From the NCBI RefSeq assembly GCF_964204645.1, contig NC_134036.1, positions 1,984,001 through 2,048,000 of the forward strand: DNA of 64,000 nucleotides. The letters run 5' to 3'. The translations under genes and the position numbers were made by a program. The stretch comes from Tubulanus polymorphus (lineage: Eukaryota > Nemertea > Palaeonemertea > Tubulaniformes > Tubulanidae). Shown one piece after another: positions 21,067 to 31,853 of the stretch. A model generated the notes under the pieces. It ran no database searches, was not told the DNA's origin, and saw only the letters and a list, made by a program, of their open reading frames with translations. How positions within the stretch are numbered: the stretch's first letter is position 1; each line of letters starts with the position of its first letter.

Positions 21067-22377
21067 AATAGCGAAGTTTCCAGTTACCAGGGGCCATTTT
21101 GAGGCGGTCCCGCGGGTCCCGCATCGTTGGAAAGATTTAAACATTTTTTAAACTAAAACTTCTAGCGCGATTCATTGTAGTCCATTCGTCTTTTGGCACA
21201 AAAATTAAAGTCATGAATCGTTAAAAAGGTGACCATTTCTATTTTCTGATGGTGTTTATTATATTTTTCTCGACTGCAACAATCGAACACAGTTACAGTT
21301 TAAAAAAGATACGTCACTTTAAGGAAGGCGTACTTCTAAAAAAATTGGTAATTTTGTGTTATTGACTGTCACTTTTCCATGTTAAGATCTAGAATTTTTC
21401 ATTGAAGATAGAGTTTTATCTGAGGATTTTGTTGATACTACATTCGTAAAAATATCTTCATAGAAACGCGCGTGGCCATCGGTTGAGTCAAGAGCAAAGC
21501 GCGCACGAGTGGTTGACCGTCGATTTTCTGCATACCCGTTCTAAGCCAATTTCATGGAAATTTTAAAGTTTTTTTTAATTTAAATCATCGTTTGATTGTT
21601 TCCATGTTGAATTGAGGGTATTTGGTGTCTCCCCAGCATAATTAGATTTGAAACGATGCTTGATGTTTACAACGACCGCTTGTTTTTATTGAAAGACTGC
21701 ATCTTTGTGTCGTGTCACCTAGAAGCCGATCCTCTATTCGATCGACACTGCGCTCGGTCCCATGTTTAACGTTCGACGATTGAACATTCTAGGTCAGATA
21801 AGACAAGTTTCTTGAAATTTTTTCCTAATGCAAAGTATCTGATTTTAATCTATAAAAATATTTAGTATCTAGAAAATTGCCATGAAAATAGCGCAATACG
21901 CGCATGCAGAAACTCGACGGTCATCCACTCGTGCGCGCTTTGCTATTGACTCAACCGGTGGCCACGCGCGTTTCTATGAACATATTTTTACGAATGCAGT
22001 GTCAACAAAATCCTGAGATAAAACTCTATCTTCAATGAAAAATTCTACATTGTATCTCTTAACATGAAAAAGTTACAGTCAATAACACAAAATTACCAAT
22101 TTTTTGAGAAGTACGCCTTCCTTAAAGTGACGTATCTTTTTTAAACTGTAACTGTGTTCGATTGTTGCAGTCGAGAAAAATGAATTAAACACCATCAGAA
22201 AATAGAAATTGTCACCTTTTTAACGATTCATGACTTTAATTTTTGTGCTAAAAGAGTGGTGGACTACAATGAATCGCGCTTAAAGTTTTAGTTGAAAAAA
22301 TGTTAAAATCTGTCCAATCATGCGGGACCCGCGGGACCGCCTCAAAATGGCGCCTGGTCACTGGAAACTTCCCTATT
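21067..22377. mobile_element. 1.3-kb foldback element, copy 1
   Basis: Left end AATAGCGAAGTTTCCAGT and right end (reverse complement) AATAGGGAAGTTTCCAGT begin inverted arms of about 475 bp with a unique centre of about 350 bp. The arms share GGCGGTCCCGCGGGTCCCGC near the tips and the TCAAGAGCAAAGCGCGCACG region near the inner ends. No ORF, so non-autonomous. Absent from the corresponding class B flanks. Confidence 0.88.
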
Positions 22378-23110
22378 TGAAAAAAATATTAATTATAATT
22401 GGAATTATTTTAATAATGTATTTAATTACGATCTAATATTGTAAAAAGAAAATATAACAGAAATAAATATCATTATCATTATCCAGTTTTAAATTCCACT
22501 ATAGTCAAATTTGTCTCAGGTTTTCATATCATCCTGGATCATTCTGAGGACAGTTGTACAGTCATTGCTTAGAATTTTAGATCGTTTCTATAACCAATCT
22601 AACGAATCGCCCTGCAATACAGGACTGAGGGACCATGAGACCGTCCTATTATACCTGAGAGGAGATCAAATAATTAATGAAGGAAGCGGACTTATAGACC
22701 GTCCACTTAAAAGTACCAGACGAATGATGAGTTGAGCGAAGGATTGCGAAGGGTTGTCGCATCGTTTAAGGATTTATTGCAACAATTCACGATCGAATAG
22801 TTTTGAAGATTAGTTTTTCTTGAATTTTAAATTCAATCGGATGCAATTAATCTTTAAGAAATTCATCATCAAACAATGACAGAATTATTCGTTTGCATTT
22901 TCGAAAATAAAATATAATTTACTTTTTGTGAATCTCAAATGAGAGCCCAATATCGATTTTATTAGTTAGTCATGTTCTACAGTCGTTACGCTGACTTGAT
23001 CGCTTCATTTTGTAAATAGACCTATATTTCAAAGTCCTGATCGGTCAAAGTCGATTAAACCGGGTTACAGCGTATAGAATATCTAATGACGGTTATAACT
23101 ATTTCACGTA
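22378..23110. other. Intergenic flank between foldback and LINE
   Basis: Homologous to 30690-31250 of the class B flank, so it is ancestral intergenic DNA into which the foldback and LINE were inserted. A 74-codon frame here lacks an ATG and is not conserved in class B. Confidence 0.6.
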
Positions 23111-24287
23111 ATGGCTAATGTTATAAAATGTACGCTTCCTGGTTCGGAGACTGTGGTTACTACAAAGGGTGGTTCTAAAAACCGCAATAGATGTCGCCTT
23201 CGCTTAATTTTCACTTGTTTCGCTGAAGCAAAAAAATTTCTCTATGATAAAGCTATGAAAGCTATGTATTCTATTATTCAAAAGGGCAGACGTTTGAAAC
23301 TTCCAGTAGATGTAATGTTTAAACTATTTGACATGTGCGTCGCTCCTATCGCGTTGTACGGTTGCGAAATCTGGGGATATGAAAACCTTGACTTATTAGA
23401 AAACCTCCACTGTTTATTTTGTAAAATTATCATGAAAGTTACAAAATATTCCCATAACCTTCAAGTATTAGCGGAGTTAGGACGTTATCCTATGTATATA
23501 AGCGTAAAGCGTAGAATGATTAATTTTTGGGTCAAAACGATTGAGTGCAAACAAAGTAAACTTAGTTCAATTCTCTATAAGATATCTTATAATTTATATC
23601 TGAATGATAGGTTTAAGAGCCCCTGGCTGTTATTTATTAAGAAGACTTTTGATGACTGTGGCCTTTCGTATATATGGACACAACAATCTATGGTAAACTC
23701 TAGGACTTCCCCAAAACAATTACACCGTTTACTCCGTGATCAGCATGTGCAAGAGACAGAATTTAGGCTAAATAATAACCCGTTATACATTAATTTTAGA
23801 CAATATAAGAAGGATATCAAATTTGAAAACTATATAAATCGGCTTGATGACGACTTAGTGACCAGCTTATTCCAGTTCAGGATTGGGTCTTATCTCCTAC
23901 CTGTATATAAATTGTCAAATCTCCATCTACCGAGAACCGATAGATTATGCCCCACCTGTAACGTTTTAGGCGACGAACTACATTTCATTTTTGACTGTAA
24001 ATTACTTACCGTATTCCGTGAAAGCTACCTAAATTCAAATACCTTTCGGAATCTTGATGTTTTAAAAAATCCAACTTTTAAACTTGCTAAATTTATCAAA
24101 TTAGGTCTGGATGTATATAGATCCCTCCGTTAGTGTGTGTAAATAGTATGTTGTAAATAACGTTTGTTATGTTTCAAAGTGCTTTTATCTACTGTTTTTG
24201 TAAATAATTGTAAATACTGTTTCTTTTCCTCCATATACCATGGAAATGGTTGGAGTGTAATAAATATTCGTATTCGTATTCGTATTC
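23111..24287 (+). mobile_element. 5'-truncated CR1/L2-type LINE, copy 1
   Basis: A 340-codon open frame (23111-24133) covers the end of a non-LTR reverse transcriptase (LPVDVMFKLFDMCVAPIALY then GCEIWGYE) and the C-terminal Cys/His motif CPTCNVLGDELHFIFDC. LINE homology begins around residue 35; the first residues look like flanking sequence read in frame. The 3' UTR ends in four TATTCG units (24265-24287). The catalytic part of the RT is missing, so it cannot act alone. Differences from the copies at 36.5 and 49.8 kb are mostly amino-acid changing, as expected of a dead element. Confidence 0.85.
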
Positions 24288-24322
24288 ACTTGTCGTAGAG
24301 TTTTCTCAGGAGACTAAGGAGG

Positions 24323-24992
24323 TTAGCTCGGTGGGTACAGGATGTTGCTCCGACCCAGGGGCGACTAGCTCGATGGTGGGTACAGGATGGCTCTCCGGCC
24401 CACATGTGATAAGCTCGGTGGTGGGTACAGGATGTTGCTCCGACCCAGGGGCGACTAGCTCGATGGTGGGCACAGGATGGCTCTCCGGCCCACATGTGAT
24501 AAGCTCGGTGGTGGGTATGGATGGCGCTCCTGCCCACAGGCGACTAGCTCGGTGGTGGGTACGGGATGTTGCTCCGACCCAGGGGCGACTAGCTCGATGG
24601 TGGGCACAGGATGGCTCTCCGGCCCACATGTGATAAGCTCGGTGGTGGGTACAGGATGGCGCTCCTGCCCACAGGCAACTAGCTCGGTGGTGGGTACAGG
24701 ATGTTGCTCCGACCCAGGGGCGACTAGCTCGATGGTGGGCACAGGATGGCTCTCCGGCCCACATGTGATAAGCTCGGTGGTGGGTACAGGATGGCTCTCC
24801 TGCCCACAGGCGACTAGCTCGTTGGTAGGCACAGGATGGCTCTCCTGCCCACAGGCGACTAGCGCGGTGGTGGGTACAGGATGGCTCTCCTGTCCACAGG
24901 CGACTAGCTCGATGGTGGGCACAGGACGGTGCTCCTGCCCACAGGCAACTAGCTCGGTGGTGGGCACAGGATGGCGCTCCAGCCCACAGGCG
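24323..24992 (+). repeat. 45-bp minisatellite, about 15 units (copy 1)
   Basis: Units start AGCTCGGTGGTGGGTACAGG and end CCCACAGGCGACT, with variants GGCCCACATGTGATA and GACCCAGGGGCGACT. It starts just after the LINE tail and ends at CGAATTCATG. Open frames on both strands reflect the 3n unit length. Confidence 0.95.
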
Positions 24993-25385
24993 AATTCATG
25001 TTAGTAACATACGTAGGCTTACTTTTTACGCAGAAGATTTTTTCTTTCTGCATTTTGTGTCCAACCTCGTTCACCGGGACTTACGCCGAGCCACTACAGT
25101 TAACCAAGCTTAAATCATCATCAAATAAGTCATCGAATCACTCGTCATCTTTAATTCTATTTCTTTAATGTACTGGAGTAGGTATAAGTCATCATTTCGA
25201 TAAGTCAAAAAACGCTGAGAAGACTTAAGCAAGGTTGATTTGAAATTCCTAAATTAATCGAAATAGAAAAATAAAAAATGAAATAAAACTTGTTCTGGTG
25301 TAAGACATTTGGTCTGATCTCCCGTGATGAGAGGAAATAGGAGCGCGTTATCAGAAGATAGTGACATGTAGATTTCCAGGACCGC
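24993..25385. other. Conserved segment between minisatellite and TATA box
   Basis: Nearly identical in all three units (24993, 38461, 52326). No ORF of note. It leads into the TATA box at 25386. Confidence 0.6.
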
Positions 25386-25393
25386 TATATAAA
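25386..25393 (+). promoter_or_regulatory. TATA box upstream of TR-2 (class B)
   Basis: GC-TATATAAA-GCTGGG, with TCACTCTCAGTCCTGG downstream as a possible initiator. It is repeated at 38853-38860 and 52718-52725. It could drive the small Cys-rich unit or a long 5' UTR of the TR gene. Confidence 0.6.
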
Positions 25394-25544
25394 GCTGGGT
25401 TCACTCTCAGTCCTGGTCTCCACACAGATATCCGTCGTTCTACAATCTTAGTACAACCATACTGTGGCGAATCGATTTCAAGGTCATTGACACTGCGCTA
25501 TATTTGTCAAAATTATTAAAAGAACTCATTTTGCGTTTTTCTAG

Positions 25545-27108
25545 GCACCGCTTCGATATAAGTTAATGTTGGAGGATATTGTAAGGACGCTATACCCGGT
25601 TACTCGTGTTGTAGTAAGGACAGTAAAAGGATTTATCTGGTAGGGCTGGGCTTCGTCTGGACCTGTTGTACATTATTATTTACCTAATACCCATACATAA
25701 TGTTTCAATTCAGAATTAGGACGTTCCATGTGTTCAATCGACGTTGCTTTTTCCAGATCAGCGATTCCTTACTTTCTCATCATCTGGATCTGTTTGCTGC
25801 CGATACCCGGAGGTTGACTAGACCTACACTGATTCATTCGAGACCTTGTTAGGTAATCCATGATGCTCTACACTGAAATAAATTTCGGGTGAGCGAAGCG
25901 GTTTAATATCGGGTACCGTAATAGAATGTATATGTACTGTGTTAAATCAACAGTTCTAATGTTGATTTTTGCGTTACATTTTCAGACAGATGCAGCCTCT
26001 CCTGCCGATACTGTTAACTTGGATGTTACATCTCCCAAGGTGAATGTACATGTAATGAAAATCCATTCCTGAATTTGGTGAGTAGACATTGTTTGTTTTA
26101 TACGGAACTTGGGTGGGGTTTAAGTTTATTCAAACGGATAGAACCTCGTTACAACAAACACAGATACAGTAGACTCTTAACTGGAAGTTAATTTCTGACC
26201 AGTGACTTGGTTCAGTCGATACTTCGAGTTTGAAAAACTAAAATTATCATGAATTGTTGCAATATATGTTTTCAAATTAAATGTGGTAATTCACCTTTTA
26301 CAGATTTTAGTTCAAGTCGAGTTCTTATGAGCAGCGATTTACCAGATAAAGTTTACTATTGATTTATTCCATAAACTTGATTATGAAATGTAAAAAAAAA
26401 AACAGATTTTGTCGCCCGCTCGAAACGTGTTCAATCGTCCCAGACATTTATACATTAATGTTCCATAGTTCAATGACGTGCACTTGACTCTTGACATATT
26501 CGTGAGTCATATTTGAAAAAATTCCGTGATAACAAAGTCATGCGCATAGATTATTTGAAAATGATCCGAAATATTAATTCGCCACTTGAAGACAATTTTC
26601 ATACGGCGGATGTCATTTGGTGGTTTCCTGCCCTTGGCCTTTATGATAATCAAGAGATTCGCTTTACGGATGCTTTCAAATACTAATCAAACACCAGATT
26701 TCAGATCACTTTCCAAGTGGGAACGTAGAACTTGAAACTCTTGTTATCAATTTTATTTGTGTCTTTTCAAAGTATGTCGACAAAAAACTGCGTTCATGAC
26801 ATTTGACAGGAATGTCAAAATACCGATTTGTCACCCTGATTAGAATCAGACCCTGGACATATCACATGAATTTTCTTATAAAACACCTGAGTTGATTACT
26901 TATTATCTAGTTCACAGGAAACCATTTTATATGTGTCTATAATATTTATCAGACACATTAAACTGCGTCACTAGATCTGATAATCGGGTTCGTAACCGAA
27001 AATACCGGTCACCGCGATTAGAATCAGACCTTGGGACTAATATCACCTGACTGTTAAACGCCCAAACCGCATTCACTTCATTTCTGGTGTAAATTACTGA
27101 CGGTCAAC
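25545..27108. other. TR-2 upstream: stopped Cys-rich exon and promoter region
   Basis: The copy of the GC ACC GC exon at 25545 has an early TAA (ATATAAGTT). Another exon-like block (CAG|ACAGATGCAGCC at about 25984) encodes about 30 residues to TGA at 26071. A TTATAAAA box with CACCTGAG downstream lies at 26876-26883, 233 bp before the TR-2 ATG. Equivalent boxes are at 31293, 40363, 44638 and 54207, making this the better TR core promoter candidate. Confidence 0.45.
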
Positions 27109-29164
27109 ATGGCTACAAGTAATCCGGATCGTTTCGAGATTTCCGTACCTTTCAAAGGACGTCGCGTTACCGTTTGGTCCGATCAGGATAATGAGTACAG
27201 AACGATACAAAATTACTTTTATCAGCCGTTGTTTAATTTGGAATCTGATCGAATAACTGCGGATGGAAATATATTACAACTTGATATAACTCTGTGGTGT
27301 GAAGAATTAGAGGCTGCTATTAAACACGAACTAAAAACCATCTATACAGGTCACGTAATAGCGGTGCAGATGATGCCGTTTGATGAGGTAAGAATCTGTA
27401 ATTCTCATCTTCAGTTCCATCATCACCCGCGTGTGATACTAGACGGGTGACCACTGCGAGGTGAGAGTCAAATAAAAAAATCGTTTTCTATTTCAGGTGA
27501 AATTAGAATGGAGAGATGCGCCCTCTGGTGTGGAGATACCGAATCATCCGATCCCGTTCAATCATCAACCTCAGAATCACGTGTTTATCGTTAAATGTGA
27601 AAATGAAGAAATGTGTGAAATCTACAAATCGCGACTTCAACAATCTCCGCAATCAATAGGTTCGGGTCTTGTGATCGGTGCTAGTCGTCACGGAAACGAA
27701 TACGTGTTTAGAGTGAACACTGTACCGATTAGTGAAGCGCGAACAGTTCAACCAGACATTGATCAACGTCATCATTCCCTAATTGACAATGTTAAACTGT
27801 TTCAAGATAATTTAGAAAATCAATTCTCTCAATTGAAGCACACTATAGACACAGTTGAAGAGAGGCTGAACCGGTGCTGTACTGAACAACAACTTGAAGA
27901 GAGGCTGAACCGGTGCTGTACTGAACAACAACTTGAAGAGAGGCTGAACCGGTGCTGTACTGAACAACAACTTGAAGAGAGGCTGAACCGGTTCTGTACT
28001 GAACAACAACTTGAAGAGAGGCTGAACCGGTGCTGTACTGAACAACAACTTGAAGAGAGGCTGAACCGGTGCTGTACTGAACAACAACTTGAAGAGAGGC
28101 TGAACCGGTGCTGTACTGAACAACAACTTGAAGAGAGGCTGAACCGGTGCTGTACTGAGCAGCAACTTGCAGCATTGGAAGTAAAACTGAATAAGACTAT
28201 CGATGACGTCACAGGAAGAACAATCAATGATGTCATAGGGAGAATAGATAAATTGGAGAGTTCTATTGGTGACGTCATTGATTCATTAACGATCAGTAAA
28301 CAGGTTCAGACAGACTTCAGTCCCAGTCTAGTGACGTCATTACCTGGTGAGCAGACGGGTCAACAGTCACGTATAATATGCGCGCAGTACTGGGAGTCCA
28401 GTTATATATATTACATGGATGATAATAATGTAATGAAGAGATATATAGAGTGTGATGGTGATGATTGTTTACTAGGACTCGATAAAGATAGTAACGGTCA
28501 CCTGTTTGTAGTCGTGGAGAATAACGAGAAACTCTGCCTGAGAAAATATAAAGATCAGGTCAAAGTGTTAGAGGAAGATGTCACTGATATTGTGTCTAGA
28601 TGTGGAACACTAGTTATTCGCGGTAACAATATTTACATCCAGTTAGATAGAGACGTTCGTGTTTTACGTCTATTAGAAAACCCTGTAAACAGTTTAATTG
28701 ATAGAAACCGTGTGAAAAAATATCAGCTCCCGGATGGAGAGTACGAATATATCAACAGTTTAGATGTCGACACGCGGGGACGCATGTTTGTATACTGTGA
28801 TAGATCGGGAAGATTACTCTTTCTAACAGCTGATGCGGAATTGATCAGTTTTATCAATGTGAAAGATTCCGGACTAACATTTGATCCACTTGAGGGGTCC
28901 CCGTGTATAATCAATGATAAACATGTATTACTATCGGTAAACTCTAGGACTGGTAACAAAGGAGCCGTGATTAGTATGAGATATAATAATGAGGGGTTTA
29001 TAGATCACCCGCGTATAGTATTGAACTCTGCAGACAGTGCGACATTAGAGATACACAAAATATGTGACAGTAACACTGTAGTTATCTGTCACTGGGATAA
29101 CAGTAATAAACCGGACTCACTGCGAGTTTATAATATAAACACTGTACTCACTCGTACACAATAA
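27109..29164 (+). CDS. TR-2: repeat-stalk/propeller-like protein, class B
   Basis: Exons 27109-27387 and 27497-29164, 648 aa. Same layout as TR-1 with eight 13-residue units. Exon 1 has the class B signature IKHELKTIY. The linker is the short form (one DVIGR motif) with AALEVKLNKTIDD. The propeller-like region differs from TR-1 at clustered sites, for example CAQYWESSYIYY and VVENNEKLCL. Intact reading frame and splice sites. Followed by a duplicated C-terminal fragment rather than a foldback. Confidence 0.8.
27857..28168 (+). repeat. 39-bp coding repeat, 8 units (TR-2)
   Basis: Eight in-frame units; only unit 4 has Phe-Cys, the rest Cys-Cys. The last unit has silent GAGCAG changes. Confidence 0.95.
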
Positions 29165-29403
29165 ACACCCGGTTTTAATCAAACATGATATAACACGTTT
29201 CATCAAGGATTAAATCCATAGATAGTTGAAATATGTGAATTTCTTAAAAGTTAAAGAATGTATCTTTTTAGGACCTGTTTATGGAATGAGACTCTCATTC
29301 ATTCTATTACGTAATATATCATAACAGAAAAAAAAAACTTAAGAAGAAAGAATTTGACGAAAGAAGTCATTACTATTAGAATTATTGTGAGAATGTAATG
29401 AAT

Positions 29404-29604
29404 GCCGTGATTAGTATGAGATATAATGATGAGGGGTTTATAGATCATCCGCGTATAGTATTGAACTCTGCAGACAATGCGACATTAGAGATACACAAAG
29501 TGTGTGACAGTAACGCTGTAGTTATCCATCACCGGGATATCAGTAGTAAACAGGACTCACTGCGAGCTTATAATATAAACACTGTACTCACTCGTACACA
29601 ATAA
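29404..29604 (+). pseudogene. Duplicated C-terminal TR fragment after TR-2
   Basis: A segment starting at the AVISMRYN codons and running through the stop and 3' UTR was duplicated in tandem (440-bp period; compare 28964). It stays open to ...NTVLTRTQ but has no exon start. A shorter, decayed third copy follows at about 29629-29735. Confidence 0.85.
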
Positions 29605-29628
29605 ACACCCTAAAAGCTCTGTAAGTTG

Positions 29629-29735
29629 GACATTAGACATATATGAAGTGTGTAACAGTTTGAGTTATCCGTCACTAGGATAAAAGTAATAAACCGAATA
29701 ATGTAAACACTTCATAAAATAGAAACCAGTTTTAA
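29629..29735 (+). pseudogene. Third, decayed copy of the TR 3' end
   Basis: GACATTAGACATATATGAAG, GTTATCCGTCACTAGGATAA and AAAATAGAAACCAGTTTTAA correspond to the end of TR exon 2 and its UTR, with frameshifts. Equivalent sequence follows TR-4 and TR-6. Confidence 0.7.
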
Positions 29736-31853
29736 CCTGATTTTATATCAAGTATGAGACTAACGGTTACGATAACGTCTAGTGATTTAGCGTTTGACGA
29801 CACGAATGTCTGTGTAATTAAATCGCTAATAAAGTCGTACATTTAACGGGGATTTCAAAAAGCCTTTTTGAGGTTTAACTAATTTATCAAAGAATGAATT
29901 ATTTTAAGTAGTTAAGAAAAGTTAACTTGAAATCTATTTCAAAGCACATTCATAATTTTGGTGAAAGTGGGGCGCAAGTTCTTAATGGTAAATACGTAAT
30001 CCACGCTTAAAATTAAGTTCCTAGTAGCGGTTTTATAGACTGGTATTAACTTTAGTCTGGGGGTTAACTATATTCATTTTTAATTGTGTTAACCCCCGGG
30101 TTGAAGTTGACACCAGTCTATAAAATAAGCCCCTTTAGTTTTATTCCCACGAAATTTTCTGAGCATGTTCACTCAACAAAACAGGAAAATGATCTGAAAT
30201 TCTTTTTTGAGATTTGACGTTATTTTGGGCTGTTTCTTGTGAAGCAAAATCAAATCACTGAGTTGAGGAGTTCTACCCTAATCTGTTAGTAATAATTGGA
30301 ACTTATGGGATTTTCCGACTCACTAAGTTTTCGACTTTGACATGTTAAACTAATTATGATATAACACGTTTCATTCGGGATTCAATCCATATATAGTCAA
30401 AATGTGGATTTTTTAAAAGTGAAAGAATTTAAGGTTTTTTGAAACCTGTTTGCGGAATGTGACTTTTCAGTCATACCATTACGTAATATAATATAAAAGA
30501 AAAGAGACTAAAAGTTGAGAAGAGAAAAGTTTTATGAAAAAAGTAATTATCATTAGAATTATTGTAAGAATGTATTCAATCATGATTGTATTGTAAAAAG
30601 CTAATATATTGACGAAATGATAATTATTAGAATTATAATAATAATGTGATTAACTATAATTGTATCGTCAAAAAAGAAAATATAACAAAAATAATTATTA
30701 TGATCATCAACCAGTTGTAATTTCCGCTTTATTATTTTTTCTCTCTGGTCTTCTGTATAACATCAGGTCACTGGATCATCCTGAGGTCAGATGCACAGTC
30801 ATTGCTTAGAAGACCATTTTAATTATGTTGCCAATCTAACGAATTGCCCTGCAATGCGTGCAGTGCAAGAAACGGACAAGACCGTCCAATGAATAGCACC
30901 ATTGAGGCTTGTTAAAGGGCCAATGATGAGTTTTGTAAAATTACCACAAATAAGCGTTTTTGATAAAAATGATATAAATTTTCGATGACAAAAATTTGTC
31001 GAAAAATCAATAAAATTATTATTGGAGAGGATTTTTAAATAAGTAATTTCGACCTCGGTGAACCCGGAAGTATGACTGACGTCACTTACAGAACAGCAAC
31101 ATCAACAAACATTGAAAAAACAGGGCGGGTAATTCAGAAGGGTTGTCGCATTTTTATGGACGAATTGCAACAATTCTCGCTCAAATAGTTTTGAAGATTA
31201 GTTTTCTTTTCTTGAATTTCGAATTGAAAACGAATGCGATTCGTCTTTGAAAACAAATTCAATAAGACCCTGGACATATCACGTGACTGTTCTTATAAAA
31301 GACCCGAGTTGATTACTGACGTCATTATCTAGTTCATAGAGAAACCGTTTTATCTGTATCTATAAGATTTATCTGCGTCACTAGATCTGATAATCGGGTC
31401 TGTATTTCAAATTAGCGGTATGGTTTATTTAGATTATTATGACGTCATAACATTCGCGCACCTAGATAGTTCACGTGTTTGGCGTAAAGGTCGCTGAAGG
31501 TTGCGACTCTGTACCTTCGTGGGGGGTTCAAAATACCGATCAGTCACGTGGTTAGAATCAAACACTGTGAATGATATCAATTCACTTTTTTGTGTTGGTA
31601 GCAACAACAGTTAAAAACGACTTCAATTGTTAATTTCGTTTTAAGTTACGTGTTTGTATTATGTCTGTATCTATTGACGACGACCTATTTATCAAACGGT
31701 AAAATGGCGGCAGAACTGGTTCTTGCCGCGCCCGTCTTTTGTACAGTTACTATTTAGAGAAGGCAAACCAGAACCCTGGGACTAATATCACCCGACTGTT
31801 CTACGCCCAAACCGCATTCAGTTCATTTCTGGTGTTAATTACTGACGGTCAAC
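29736..31853. other. Class B intergenic region upstream of TR-3
   Basis: No gene. Holds a palindromic MITE (30026-30134), a further copy of the TR 3' UTR (about 30350-30610), the ancestral flank also seen near LINE copies, a TTATAAAA box at 31293 followed by TGACGTCA, and an insert of about 340 bp (31430-31770) found only upstream of TR-3 and TR-5. Confidence 0.6.
30026..30134. mobile_element. Small palindromic MITE in class B flank, copy 1
   Basis: Arms share TTTTATAGACTGGT and GGGGGTTAAC in opposite orientation (109 bp). Equivalent copies lie at about 43374-43482 and 63358-63466, so it predates the unit duplication. Confidence 0.75.

Noticed and set aside
22511-22735. 74-codon frame repeated at 35927 and 49213
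   Set aside because: No ATG, and the homologous class B flank lacks the frame; intergenic DNA copied with the unit.
24323-24992. CRISPR-like look of regularly spaced repeats
   Set aside because: Head-to-tail tandem repeats with no unique spacers, in an animal genome.
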